Positions 25,791 to 34,369 of a DNA stretch of 47,765 nt are shown in pieces. The notes beneath the pieces are model-generated. The model was given only the letters and a program-made list of their open reading frames with translations. It was not told the origin of the DNA and did not search any database. Positions within the stretch are counted from its first letter, which is position 1. Every line of letters begins with the position of its first letter. The stretch covers positions 1 through 47,765 of the forward strand of contig CAZOZP010000023.1 in NCBI GenBank assembly GCA_964584325.1, read 5' to 3'. Origin of the DNA: CAZOZP01 sp964584325. Lineage in GTDB: Bacteria; Bacteroidota; Ignavibacteria; Ignavibacteriales; Melioribacteraceae. The position numbers and the translations under genes were made by a program.

Positions 25791-26772
25791 ATTCTTTTCT
25801 GTTGTTCGAAATAATTTTCCCCCATCTTACCGCTTCAATCATACTTCCGGCAGAGGCTATATTCTTCCAGGCAATTCCGAAAGCAGTACCGTGATCGGGC
25901 GATGTTCTTATAATCGGGAGTCCCGCGGTAAAATTAACCCCTTTATCGAAAGCCGACATTTTAAATGGAATAAGGAGCTGGTCGTGATACATTGCAAGAA
26001 TTGCATCATACCTGCGATACTCCCCTGCCCCGAAAAATCCGTCCGGCGGAAATGGTCCGGCAAAACTCCCGGCGGCATTTTTAATAAAAGGTTTTATTAC
26101 ATCTTCTTCTTCTCTGCCTATCCTTCCGCTTTCTCCTGCGTGCGGATTTAATCCTAATACTGCAATTGAGGGTTCTTTAATTCCCAGATCATAAATCAGC
26201 GATTTTTTAATTATTCTGCCTGCCTTTGCAAGATTATTTTCGGTAATAAATTCGCTTACCGATGCCAGAGGTTCGTGAATTGTAACAATTGCGCCTTTCA
26301 TAACATCAGAAAGAAACATCATCATAAAATTTTCCGAATTACATAAAGAGGCAATCAGCTCCGTATGCCCGGGGAAATCAATTCCCGCAAGTCCGAATGA
26401 TTCTTTTGAAATAGGAGCGGTAACCATAAATGACCCGGGATTTTCTCTTACCAGTTCATAAGCCTTAATTATTGCATTATAGCTTATTCTTCCGGCTTCA
26501 GCGGAAGTTTTCGAAGGATTTATCTCTATCTCACCGGGTGAAAGCACTTGAATTTGTCCGGTATTGTGCTTCAGCGAGTCTTTAGTTTTCACAAGATTGT
26601 AGGGGATATCAGTACTTGTAAGTTTAACGGTTTCAAGAAACACTTCGTGGGGCATTATAAGAATTTCGTTGCCGGTGCCGCAATTTCGGATAGTTTTAAG
26701 GCATATTTCCGGCCCAATTCCGTTAACATCTCCGCAAGTAATAATTACCGTATTAGTGTTTTCTAAGCTCAA
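25780..26772 (-). CDS. pdxA: 4-hydroxythreonine-4-phosphate dehydrogenase
   Basis: A ~330-residue enzyme of pyridoxal-phosphate biosynthesis (DXP-dependent route) that oxidises 4-phosphohydroxy-threonine. The N-terminal GDVNGIGPEI, the PGHTE block, LNPHAGESGRIGREEEDVI and the C-terminal MYHDQLLIPFK followed by SPDHGTAF are all family signatures; the last includes metal-binding His residues. The longest frame starts at TTG 26805 with no ribosome site. TTG 26772 follows GGA by four bases, yields a start seven residues before VIIT as in E. coli PdxA, and shortens the overlap with the GWxTD gene to 20 nt. I use that start. Confidence 0.92.
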   Translation of the reverse strand: MSLENTNTVIITCGDVNGIGPEICLKTIRNCGTGNEILIMPHEVFLETVKLTSTDIPYNLVKTKDSLKHNTGQIQVLSPGEIEINPSKTSAEAGRISYNAIIKAYELVRENPGSFMVTAPISKESFGLAGIDFPGHTELIASLCNSENFMMMFLSDVMKGAIVTIHEPLASVSEFITENNLAKAGRIIKKSLIYDLGIKEPSIAVLGLNPHAGESGRIGREEEDVIKPFIKNAAGSFAGPFPPDGFFGAGEYRRYDAILAMYHDQLLIPFKMSAFDKGVNFTAGLPIIRTSPDHGTAFGIAWKNIASAGSMIEAVRWGKIISNNRKEYAE

Positions 26773-27940
26773 ACTTTCCGAGTCCGCTTTTATCTTCAAA
26801 AACAAATTTAGCTTTTAAATCTGAATATTCCCAAACTTCTCTAACATTTCCTTTTTGAGGATATTCTCTGTTTACATTATCAGGTCTTCCGAATCTTATG
26901 TAAATCATACCTCTGTCGGAGAGCATTCCGTGCTTAACCCCTGCAGTTGAATAGATTCTATCCGCTTCCTCAGCCCTTGAAGCAAATTCAATCAGAGCTT
27001 CATTGTAGGGTGTTGTTTTATCGGGGTCATATTGAGCAAGAAAGGCTTTTAAGTTTTCGTAATATTTGTCTTTATCGTTTTTAAGATTGAGTTCTTCGCC
27101 GAATACACGTTTTGCCGCAAGAGCAGTTAATTCAGGGATGTAAAGAAAAAACGGCTTGTCTTCCCAAACTACCGGCAGATTAAAAACAGCTTTCTTAAGT
27201 GAATCTTCAACCGAATTTATTTGAATTGTCAATAATCCCTCGTCTGCCGTTCCGGTAATATCTTTTATTCTGTAATATGAATTGCCGGTCAAAGATTTCA
27301 CGAATGACTCATTTCCGTTCATTAGTCCGGGAACCGGACTGAGTGTATCCTGCCGGAGAAGCTTTTCTCCTGAAAAGATCTTAATACGGCTGTCGGTTAA
27401 TGATGTATCTTTTTGAGGAATAATAACCGAATATGATTTAGGCGAATAAGGAATGAAGAAATGCGGAGCGAAGGTATTTTCGGAATTATCAGCAATAACA
27501 AACGGTTTGCCGTAATATTTATTTGATTCAGAAGTAAGTTTTATTATTTCAAAGTATGAATCCGATGAATTTTTAATTCCGGTTTCCACTCTAAAAGAAG
27601 ATGTATTGGCTGCATCAGCAATTTCAACGGAAATGTTCTTGATACTTTCATCCGGAGCATTAGCCTTAGTGCAGTAATTATATTCGCGGCTGAAACTTAT
27701 TCTTTCAGATCCTTCGGGTACCAGTTCCTCAATATTAATATTGATTCCTGCAGAGTAGCCGCAGGAATCTTTAATAAAATAGAGATATTTGCCGGGAATT
27801 CTGAACTCAAGGAAAAGAGTACCGGATGAATCTTTCTCCTGATTATAATAAGTATAAAAAAATCTGTTGCCGGTTCGTATCTGGCACAATAAAGATAATG
27901 CCGATACAAGTATTACAACAAGAATTCTTCCGGGAAACAA
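26753..27940 (-). CDS. GWxTD domain-containing protein (copy 2)
   Basis: A 395-residue secreted protein with an N-terminal hydrophobic signal segment (about residues 5-20). The C-terminal region matches the GWxTD family end: FASRAEEADRIYS, then MLSDRGMIYIRFGRPDNVNRE and VWEYSDLKAKFVFEDKSG, closely parallel to the protein at 5397-6755. The stretch before it is beta-rich and poorly conserved. The start is TTG at 27940 with AAAGG seven bases upstream, 13 nt after the rho stop. Function is unknown. It overlaps pdxA, so the two are probably coupled. Confidence 0.8.
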   Translation of the reverse strand: MFPGRILVVILVSALSLLCQIRTGNRFFYTYYNQEKDSSGTLFLEFRIPGKYLYFIKDSCGYSAGININIEELVPEGSERISFSREYNYCTKANAPDESIKNISVEIADAANTSSFRVETGIKNSSDSYFEIIKLTSESNKYYGKPFVIADNSENTFAPHFFIPYSPKSYSVIIPQKDTSLTDSRIKIFSGEKLLRQDTLSPVPGLMNGNESFVKSLTGNSYYRIKDITGTADEGLLTIQINSVEDSLKKAVFNLPVVWEDKPFFLYIPELTALAAKRVFGEELNLKNDKDKYYENLKAFLAQYDPDKTTPYNEALIEFASRAEEADRIYSTAGVKHGMLSDRGMIYIRFGRPDNVNREYPQKGNVREVWEYSDLKAKFVFEDKSGLGKFELRKH

Positions 27941-27953
27941 ATCAGAACCTTTT

Positions 27954-29207
27954 TTAACTGTTCATATTCATCAGGAATTCTTTATTGGATTTAGTTCCTC
28001 TCATTTTATCAAGAATAAAATCCATAGCCTCAACCGGGTCGTTATCGCTGAGGAATTTCCTGAGAATCCAAACCTTATTAAGAATATCGTCTTTAAGCAG
28101 AAGCTCTTCTTTTCTGGTACCGGATTTATTTATGTCTATTGCGGGGAATATTCTTCTGTCTGCAAGATCGCGGTTCAATACTAATTCCATATTGCCCGTA
28201 CCTTTAAATTCTTCGAATATTACTTCATCCATTCTGCTGCCTGTTTCAATAAGAGCAGTTGCTATGATTGTAAGACTTCCGCCGTCTTCTGTATTTCTTG
28301 CGGCTCCGAAAAATCTCTTGGGTTTCTGAAGAGCATTGGAATCCACACCGCCCGATAGAATTCTTCCGCTGTGAGGAATAACTGTGTTGTGTGCTCTTGC
28401 AAGACGGGTAATACTATCAAGAAGAATGCATACGTCTTCTCCGGCTTCAACCATTCTTTTGGCTTTTTCGATAACCATGTTTGCAACCTGAACGTGTCTT
28501 TCGGCAGGCTCATCGAATGTGGAGGCAACTACTTCAGCCTGAACTGATCTTTTCATATCGGTTACTTCTTCAGGTCTTTCGTCTATGAGAAGCATAATCA
28601 GCTTAACTTCCGGACTGTTTCTTGATATTGAGTTTGCCATTTTCTGAAGCAGAATCGTTTTACCGCTTTTCGGAGGAGATACAATCAATCCTCTTTGTCC
28701 CTTACCTATCGGGGAAAGCAAATCGATTATTCTCATAGAATACTCGCCCGGTGCTGATTCAAGAACAACTCTCTTTGTAGGATAAAGAGGTGTAAGTTCA
28801 TCAAATTGTGTTCTTTCTCTTATGGCATCCGGATTCTTTCCGTTAACCGCTTCTACTCTGAGCAGAGCAAAAAATCTTTCGCCTTCTTTGGGCGGACGAA
28901 CCTGGCCGCTGACGTAATCTCCCGTACGAAGACCGAATCTTTTTATCTGTGAAGGTGATACATATATATCGTCGGGTGAAGGAAGATAGTTGTAGTCTGT
29001 TGATCTGAGGAAGCCGTATCCGTCGGAAAGCACTTCAAGAACGCCTTTGGAAAATGTAAGGCCGTCTTTCTTTGCCTGAGATTCAAGGATTTTAAGAATC
29101 AGTTCCTGCTTCCTGGTTTCGCTGAAATCAGGTATTTCAAGTTCTTTTGCAATTTTATAAAGTTCGACAAGTTTTTTTGATTGGAGGTTAGAAATATCCA
29201 TCGACAT
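27954..29207 (-). CDS. rho: Transcription termination factor Rho
   Basis: A 417-residue RNA-dependent hexameric helicase. The N-terminal Rho-N helices (residues ~5-45) precede the cold-shock-like RNA-binding fold (about 55-125, GYGFLRSTDYNYLPSPDDIYVS). The ATPase core has Walker A SPPKSGKT (about residue 178), the LLIDERPEEVTDM block and the Q/R-loop region TEDGGSLTIIATALI. There is no long insertion of the type seen in some Bacteroidota Rho proteins. Two in-frame ATGs (29207 and 29201) are possible. A TTGACA-containing promoter and a leader of about 115 nt precede it, so leader-mediated autoregulation is conceivable. Confidence 0.97.
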   Translation of the reverse strand: MSMDISNLQSKKLVELYKIAKELEIPDFSETRKQELILKILESQAKKDGLTFSKGVLEVLSDGYGFLRSTDYNYLPSPDDIYVSPSQIKRFGLRTGDYVSGQVRPPKEGERFFALLRVEAVNGKNPDAIRERTQFDELTPLYPTKRVVLESAPGEYSMRIIDLLSPIGKGQRGLIVSPPKSGKTILLQKMANSISRNSPEVKLIMLLIDERPEEVTDMKRSVQAEVVASTFDEPAERHVQVANMVIEKAKRMVEAGEDVCILLDSITRLARAHNTVIPHSGRILSGGVDSNALQKPKRFFGAARNTEDGGSLTIIATALIETGSRMDEVIFEEFKGTGNMELVLNRDLADRRIFPAIDINKSGTRKEELLLKDDILNKVWILRKFLSDNDPVEAMDFILDKMRGTKSNKEFLMNMNS

Positions 29208-29327
29208 AGTTATTTTTCCGCTTAATGTGATTACATAATGTTAAAATTATAGGTTTGATGCCCGTAGGGGTTAAATTTATTTATATTCATTAATTTATTT
29301 AACGAAAGGAACAAGAGGACTGTTCGA

Positions 29328-29356
29328 AAAATAACCCTCTTATAATTTAATGTCAA
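29328..29356 (-). promoter_or_regulatory. Probable rho promoter
   Basis: On the minus strand a perfect TTGACA (29356-29351) is followed by 17 bases and TATTTT (29333-29328). The same site reads CTTG-N20-TATTTTTC in the Bacteroidota scheme, one base from TAnnTTTG. It lies just after the folC stop, so rho has its own promoter and a leader of about 115 nt. Confidence 0.45.
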
Positions 29357-29366
29357 GAACTTTTTA

Positions 29367-30614
29367 TTACTCAAGCTTTTCTTTTATGTCTCCCAATAAA
29401 TAAATACTGCCTAAAACAGCCAATATTGTTCCTGATTTCCCTTTGCAATAGTCCTTTATATACTCAGCAGGCTTATCACAAATACTGCTTTCAAAGCCGA
29501 GGTTTATGCAGATGTTCCTTAATTCTTCAGGTTCTCTGCTCCTTTCGTTATTTTCCGCCTTAGTGAGCAATACCTTGCCAAATGCACTGCCAAGCATTTT
29601 CAGCATTTCCTCTGCATTTTTATCGGACATACAGCCAAATATCAAAATGTTTTTTTCCTTATCCGGATAATCGGCCGCAAATTGCTCTACAAATGCTTTT
29701 ACTCCTTCAGGATTGTGACCTGCATCAAAAATCACATCAGGATTTGAATGATATTTTTCATACCGGCATTGAATTCCTGATAATTCTGCACTTTTTTTCA
29801 GTCCGGAAATAATTACGCTGTTATCAAGTCTTTCCGGCAATTCAGATACTGCCAGAGATGCAAGTGCGGCATTATATAACTGATGCTTCCCTTTAAGCGG
29901 GAGGTCGTTAATATAAATTGAATTTGATTTGAGAAATATTCCGTCTTTCTTAAGTTCACATTCTGATTCAAGCCGAAATAATTTCGATTCTGATTCTTCC
30001 GCCTTTTTCTTAATTACATCCATTGCTTCTTTTTGAATCAGGCCTGCATAAACAGGAACTCCCTTTTTAATAATTCCGGCCTTTTCTGCCGCAATTTTCT
30101 GCAAGCTATCCCCCAGAATTGCGGAATGTTCCATACTTATAGTAGTAATAACCGAAGCCTGAGGCAGTAATAAGTTAGTTGCATCAAGCCTGCCGCCTAA
30201 ACCGGTTTCAATTACGCACCAATCCGCTTTCCTTTCATAGAAGTACTTGAAAGCCAGGGCTGTGGTAATTTCAAAAAACGTAGGTCTGTGTTCTTTTATG
30301 TAATTATCCAGCGAAGCGATAAATTCCGTTATATAATCATCGTCTATTTCCGTTTCATTGAATCTTATTCTTTCATTGAATCTTATAAGGTGAGGTGAAG
30401 TATATATGCCTGTATTGTAACCGGCTTCTCTGAGAATTCCGTAAAGGAAAGATGAAGTACTTCCTTTACCGTTAGAACCGGCAATGTGAAAAGATTTGAT
30501 TTTCTTATGAGGATTACCTAAATACTCAAGAAGCTTTTCGACACGTTCCAGGCCCAGCTTAATATCAAACTGATGAAGTGAATAAATTCTTTCGAGTGCC
30601 TGAACTATGTTCAT
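29367..30614 (-). CDS. folC: Bifunctional folylpolyglutamate/dihydrofolate synthase
   Basis: A 415-residue Mur-ligase-family enzyme that adds glutamate to dihydropteroate or folates. The P-loop AGSNGKGSTS is at about residues 45-54, followed by the family blocks YTSPHLIRFNERI, ETGLGGRLDATN and the C-terminal FDAGHNPEGVKAF. Length is typical. The start overlaps the pyrD stop by 4 nt, so folC is the last gene of the unknown-manC-pyrK-pyrD-folC operon. I see no convincing terminator right after its stop; the rho promoter begins there. Confidence 0.95.
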   Translation of the reverse strand: MNIVQALERIYSLHQFDIKLGLERVEKLLEYLGNPHKKIKSFHIAGSNGKGSTSSFLYGILREAGYNTGIYTSPHLIRFNERIRFNETEIDDDYITEFIASLDNYIKEHRPTFFEITTALAFKYFYERKADWCVIETGLGGRLDATNLLLPQASVITTISMEHSAILGDSLQKIAAEKAGIIKKGVPVYAGLIQKEAMDVIKKKAEESESKLFRLESECELKKDGIFLKSNSIYINDLPLKGKHQLYNAALASLAVSELPERLDNSVIISGLKKSAELSGIQCRYEKYHSNPDVIFDAGHNPEGVKAFVEQFAADYPDKEKNILIFGCMSDKNAEEMLKMLGSAFGKVLLTKAENNERSREPEELRNICINLGFESSICDKPAEYIKDYCKGKSGTILAVLGSIYLLGDIKEKLE

Positions 30615-31531
30615 CCCAGATTATAGCTTCCGGTTATTTCTTTTACGGCGGTCACACCCGTTTTAATGCAGTAGTCTTCAATTCCCTGAGCAATCTCGAT
30701 GCCCGCATTCGGATTTATAAAATTTACAGTGCCGATTTCCACAGCACTTGCACCGCAAATCATAAATTCAACCGCATCATCCCTGTTCATTATTCCGCCA
30801 ATTCCTATAATCGGTATATCAACATTGCGGCTTATTTCCAATACCTTAGCTAGAGCTACAGGTTTTATCGCAGGGCCAGATAACCCTCCGGTAATATTCT
30901 TAATTCGTGGTTTTTTAGTCCAGATATTAAATGCAGTACCCACTAATGTATTTATTGCCGAAACCGCATCGCCGCCTTCTTTTTTTACCGCAGCGGCAAA
31001 GTCCGAAATTCTTGCCGTATTAGGCGAGAGCTTTATAATTACTGCTTTATTTGTTGCGGCTCTTACAAGTTCAGTAATTTTCCCCACGAAGCTTACATCA
31101 TTACCGAAAATCAATCCGCCGTCTTTTACGTTCGGACAAGAAACATTAATTTCGAAAGCTTTTATCGTTTCCTGTTCATCCAATATTTTAACGCATTCCA
31201 CATATTCTTCAACCGAACCCGCGGCTATATTGCAGATAAGCGTTGAATTTAGTGCCTTAAGAAAAGGTATCTTTTCCTCAATAAATTTTTCCACGCCTAC
31301 ATTTGCCAATCCAATTGCATTAAGCATTCCGGCAGATGTTTCAAATATTCTTTGCGGCGGATTCCCTTTGCGGGGTTTAAGAGATACAGATTTAGTTACA
31401 ATTCCGCCGATTTTACTTAAGTCGGTGAAATTTGCAATTTCATTTCCGTAGCCTACTGTACCGGATGCAAGCATAACAGGATTTTTGAGTTCAAGAGAGC
31501 CGATTTTTACAGACATATCCACATTGCTCAT
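30611..31531 (-). CDS. pyrD: Dihydroorotate dehydrogenase, class 1B catalytic subunit
   Basis: A 306-residue FMN enzyme that oxidises dihydroorotate to orotate in pyrimidine synthesis. The catalytic Cys is in FEINVSCPNVKDGG, the mark of class 1 enzymes (class 2 uses Ser). The FMN-binding GIGGIMNRDDAVEF and the LSGPAIKPVAL blocks are present. It is coupled to pyrK by an ATGA overlap, which shows it is the NAD+-linked 1B form and not the quinone-linked form. That is common in anaerobes and facultative bacteria. Confidence 0.96.
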   Translation of the reverse strand: MSNVDMSVKIGSLELKNPVMLASGTVGYGNEIANFTDLSKIGGIVTKSVSLKPRKGNPPQRIFETSAGMLNAIGLANVGVEKFIEEKIPFLKALNSTLICNIAAGSVEEYVECVKILDEQETIKAFEINVSCPNVKDGGLIFGNDVSFVGKITELVRAATNKAVIIKLSPNTARISDFAAAVKKEGGDAVSAINTLVGTAFNIWTKKPRIKNITGGLSGPAIKPVALAKVLEISRNVDIPIIGIGGIMNRDDAVEFMICGASAVEIGTVNFINPNAGIEIAQGIEDYCIKTGVTAVKEITGSYNLG

Positions 31532-32301
31532 AGCTCTATCTCCCTTACATCAAATACAGGTCCATCGCAGCAAACAAGTTTATATTTATCTTTTTCCGTT
31601 GCCGATTCCACGTTACATCCCTGGCAGATTCCGAATCCGCAAGCCATTGCCGATTCTGTTGATATCTGGCATTCCAGATTATTATCAATACAAAATTTCT
31701 TTAATGCCGACAGCATGGCATTCGGACCGCAGGCAAAGAGCACCGTTCCGGGTTTCATTAGTTTGTGAAGATTTTTTCCGAGCAGATCAATCACGTTTCC
31801 TTTAATTCCTTCCGAACCGTCATCGGTAGCTAAAAAGATATTCTTCATACCGTAAAGAAGAAGATCGTCTGCAGTTCTTCCGCCAACAAAACAAAGCGCA
31901 TCAGCAGTTTCAGGAAGCGATTCTATCAAATATGCAAACGGAGCCGCACCGATTCCGCCGGCAACTATTACCGCGTGTTCAAGATTATCGGGAATTCTGA
32001 ATCCGTTACCCAAAGGGCCAAGAATATCCAGCACATCTCCCTTATTGGCTGAAGCAAGCATTTTAGTACCTTCGCCGTGGGTGTTGAACATAAAATACAG
32101 GTATTCGCCTTCAATATTGCAGATACTGAACGGACGTCTTAAAAGAGGATACACGGTATCGGTAATTTTTATATTGCAGAACTGTCCAGGCTTTCCTTTT
32201 AAAGCAATTTCGGGTGAATGCATTTTCAGGAGGTAATAATTCTTCTTAAGATGAGTAATTTGTTCAATACGCGCTTTTTCTGTAAATGATTGCTTTTCCA
32301 T
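31528..32301 (-). CDS. pyrK: Dihydroorotate dehydrogenase electron-transfer subunit
   Basis: A 257-residue flavoprotein that passes electrons from PyrD to NAD+. The N-terminal FAD domain shows RRPFSICN (near residue 53), the NAD domain starts IVAGGIGAAPF, and the C-terminal [2Fe-2S] site has the cysteines in ACGFGICQGC with the fourth in LVCCDGP. All four ligands are visible. It precedes pyrD with a 4-nt overlap and follows manC after 9 nt. Confidence 0.96.
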   Translation of the reverse strand: MEKQSFTEKARIEQITHLKKNYYLLKMHSPEIALKGKPGQFCNIKITDTVYPLLRRPFSICNIEGEYLYFMFNTHGEGTKMLASANKGDVLDILGPLGNGFRIPDNLEHAVIVAGGIGAAPFAYLIESLPETADALCFVGGRTADDLLLYGMKNIFLATDDGSEGIKGNVIDLLGKNLHKLMKPGTVLFACGPNAMLSALKKFCIDNNLECQISTESAMACGFGICQGCNVESATEKDKYKLVCCDGPVFDVREIEL

Positions 32302-32310
32302 AATACCCGG

Positions 32311-33378
32311 TTATAATAAATCTGTTTTTTTATTCATTTTAAGATGATCAACTACCATCTTCACATCCTGAGCGTTATTTCTTGCGCATACAAGAAGAGC
32401 ATCGTCAGTGTTTATAACAAGAATATCATCGAGGCCTATCACGGCTGTGAATTTGCCCGGATTATAAACAAGGGAATTTTTGGAAGAAACCGAATAAAAA
32501 TTTCCGTCGTGTACATTATTATTGTCGTCCTTACTGCTGATCTGATAAACTGCTTCCCACGAACCAACGTCATTCCAATTGAAGTTTCCTTTTGCAAGAT
32601 AAACTTTGCCTGATTTTTCCATAACACCGTAGTCAATGGAAATACTCTTAAGCTGTCCGTAAACATTTACAAGCACTTTTTCGAATTCTTCAGTTCCTAT
32701 TGCAGTTCTGATATGCTTAAGACCTTCGAACAAGTCGGGCATATAGCGTCTGATTTCCTCAATAATAACATCAACACGCCAGATAAATATTCCGGAATTC
32801 CAGAGGAAATCACCTGCTTTAATAAATCTCTTAGCTGTTTCCAGATTTGGTTTCTCGGCAAAGGTAAGTACTTTGTAAATTCCGTCTTTAACTTCAGCTT
32901 CATCAATCTGAATGTATCCGTAACCGGTTTCCGGACTTACCGGAACTATGCCTATTGTGCAGATACCTTTCTTCTCATTTGCGAAAGCTGCGCTCTTTAG
33001 TATTGTATTTTGAAATTCTTCTTTATTTTTTATTATATGGTCGGCCGGCAGAACAACAGTAACCGCCCGCGGATCTTTCTTTTCTATAATAACCGAAGCC
33101 AGTCCGATACAGGCCGCAGTATTCTTTCCGAATGGTTCATCAATTATATTCTCGTATGGAACCCCCGGCAGTTGTTCTGAGATAAGGGGCTTCTGAATTC
33201 TATTTGTAATTATGTATATGTTTTCTTTTTTAATAATTCCGTCTAACCTTGCCACAGTATCCTGAATCATAGTGTTTTCGCCGGCTATGTTAAGAAGCTG
33301 TTTAGGTTGTCTTTCCCTGCTCCTGGGCCAAAACCTTGCACCAACACCGCCCGCCATAATAACGGCATATAAATTCAT
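32311..33378 (-). CDS. manC: Mannose-1-phosphate guanylyltransferase
   Basis: A 355-residue enzyme that makes GDP-mannose from mannose-1-phosphate and GTP. The pyrophosphorylase signature MAGGVGARFWPRSRERQPKQ is at residues 9-28, and the sugar-binding blocks FGKNTAACIG, VLPADHIIKN and FAEKPN follow. It lacks the C-terminal isomerase domain of the bifunctional form. GDP-mannose feeds mannose- or fucose-containing glycans, which fits the glycan genes just to the right. Its start is one base from the stop of the unknown gene upstream. Confidence 0.94.
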   Translation of the reverse strand: MNLYAVIMAGGVGARFWPRSRERQPKQLLNIAGENTMIQDTVARLDGIIKKENIYIITNRIQKPLISEQLPGVPYENIIDEPFGKNTAACIGLASVIIEKKDPRAVTVVLPADHIIKNKEEFQNTILKSAAFANEKKGICTIGIVPVSPETGYGYIQIDEAEVKDGIYKVLTFAEKPNLETAKRFIKAGDFLWNSGIFIWRVDVIIEEIRRYMPDLFEGLKHIRTAIGTEEFEKVLVNVYGQLKSISIDYGVMEKSGKVYLAKGNFNWNDVGSWEAVYQISSKDDNNNVHDGNFYSVSSKNSLVYNPGKFTAVIGLDDILVINTDDALLVCARNNAQDVKMVVDHLKMNKKTDLL

Positions 33379-33379
33379 T

Positions 33380-34243
33380 TCATTCTCCGTTTAAGTTGAA
33401 AATTTTATCACCGAAACTCTCTGCTCTTGTCAGATAATCGGTTATGTCAACATCTTTGTTTCTCACAACTGCAACAATAACAATAAGGCAAGCTCTCATT
33501 CCTTCAATAACAGGAGCTACCGGAAACATTTTTTTATCTTTAATAAGATTAAGTGAGAGGCTGAAAATCTTATGCATTTGGGCAACCATTTCGAATCCGC
33601 CTTCATTGCATAACAATTCGTTCTGATCAATTATTCCCGCAAAATATTCAAGTTCTTCATCAGTAAATTCCTGTTTCGAAAGTCTCTTAAGAAGCGAATC
33701 CAGTTCATTTACAGGCTGAAGTACTCTTCTCTCAAAGTCTTCGAACTTAAACTTATTATCTTTCTCAACTTCTGCAAGAATTATGTGTTCTTTAAGCCTG
33801 TCTGTTTCGTGTTTATCTTTATCCAGATTTTCGTAACCTAAGCTGTAACTGCTTATTTCCGCCTGTTCGAGTATCTGGTTAACTTCCGCATCTCTGTCTC
33901 TTTTATTCTTTTCGGAAAAAGCTATGAAGGCAAGCGGACTCATATTCGTAAGCAAATGGTCCAGCTCGGTAATCAGACCGGAACTGTGTTCTTTGAACTT
34001 ATCCGATATTCTGTTGAAATCAATTTTTTCCTGATTTATAAATTTGTAGAGATGATCTATCTTTATGCCGATTTTCGAGAGGTCGGTATTCTTTTTAAGA
34101 GCAAGTATATCTTCCTGAAGACTGATTGAGTCTTCTATAAAAAGCTTAAGAAGAGTAACCAGTTCAATCTTCTCGGAAGTAAGTTTCAGACTGTTGGCAG
34201 CTACAACAATTGCCTGAGTAATGTATTGTTTGTAAATTTCCAT
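33380..34243 (-). CDS. Unknown alpha-helical protein
   Basis: A 287-residue protein that I do not recognise. It has no signal peptide or membrane helix. It is rich in Lys, Glu, Asp and Leu with heptad-like stretches, so it is probably all-helical and partly coiled-coil. A modest hydrophobic stretch occurs near the end (MRACLIVIVAVVRNKDVDI). It is the first gene of the operon with manC, pyrK, pyrD and folC and is separated from manC by one base. A leader hairpin that includes its ribosome-binding site precedes it. The ORF is real judging by spacing and context; its role is unknown. Confidence 0.75.
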   Translation of the reverse strand: MEIYKQYITQAIVVAANSLKLTSEKIELVTLLKLFIEDSISLQEDILALKKNTDLSKIGIKIDHLYKFINQEKIDFNRISDKFKEHSSGLITELDHLLTNMSPLAFIAFSEKNKRDRDAEVNQILEQAEISSYSLGYENLDKDKHETDRLKEHIILAEVEKDNKFKFEDFERRVLQPVNELDSLLKRLSKQEFTDEELEYFAGIIDQNELLCNEGGFEMVAQMHKIFSLSLNLIKDKKMFPVAPVIEGMRACLIVIVAVVRNKDVDITDYLTRAESFGDKIFNLNGE

Positions 34244-34253
34244 TTTTTATATT

Positions 34254-34280
34254 CCTGCGGCATAACGCTCATTATGCAGG
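34254..34280 (-). promoter_or_regulatory. Leader hairpin covering the ribosome-binding site
   Basis: On the minus strand CCTG-CATAA, loop TGAGCG, TTATG, a three-base bulge and CAGG form a hairpin with two paired segments (4 and 5 bp). Its 3' arm contains the GCAGG/AGGA that serves as the Shine-Dalgarno sequence of the unknown gene (ATG 34243). The RBS would be hidden when the hairpin forms. Function is inferred. Confidence 0.4.
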
Positions 34281-34308
34281 TTTCTAATCATTATTTTTTT
34301 CTTGATTC

Positions 34309-34316
34309 CAAATGTA
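34309..34316 (-). promoter_or_regulatory. Perfect TAnnTTTG -7 box, -33 box unclear
   Basis: TACATTTG on the minus strand matches the Bacteroidota -7 box exactly and lies about 66 nt before the unknown gene. The expected -33 position holds ATAT/TTTT instead of TTTG, so this half-site is only suggestive. Confidence 0.35.
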
Positions 34317-34369
34317 ATTAATTTTTAAGAAAAAAATATTCTAATATTTATAAGAATTCAAACGCCGAA

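Noticed and set aside
29312..29337. Inverted repeat AAGAGG...CCTCTT near the rho promoter
   Set aside because: It overlaps the predicted promoter, so it would not be fully in the rho transcript, and no T run follows; only 6 bp long.
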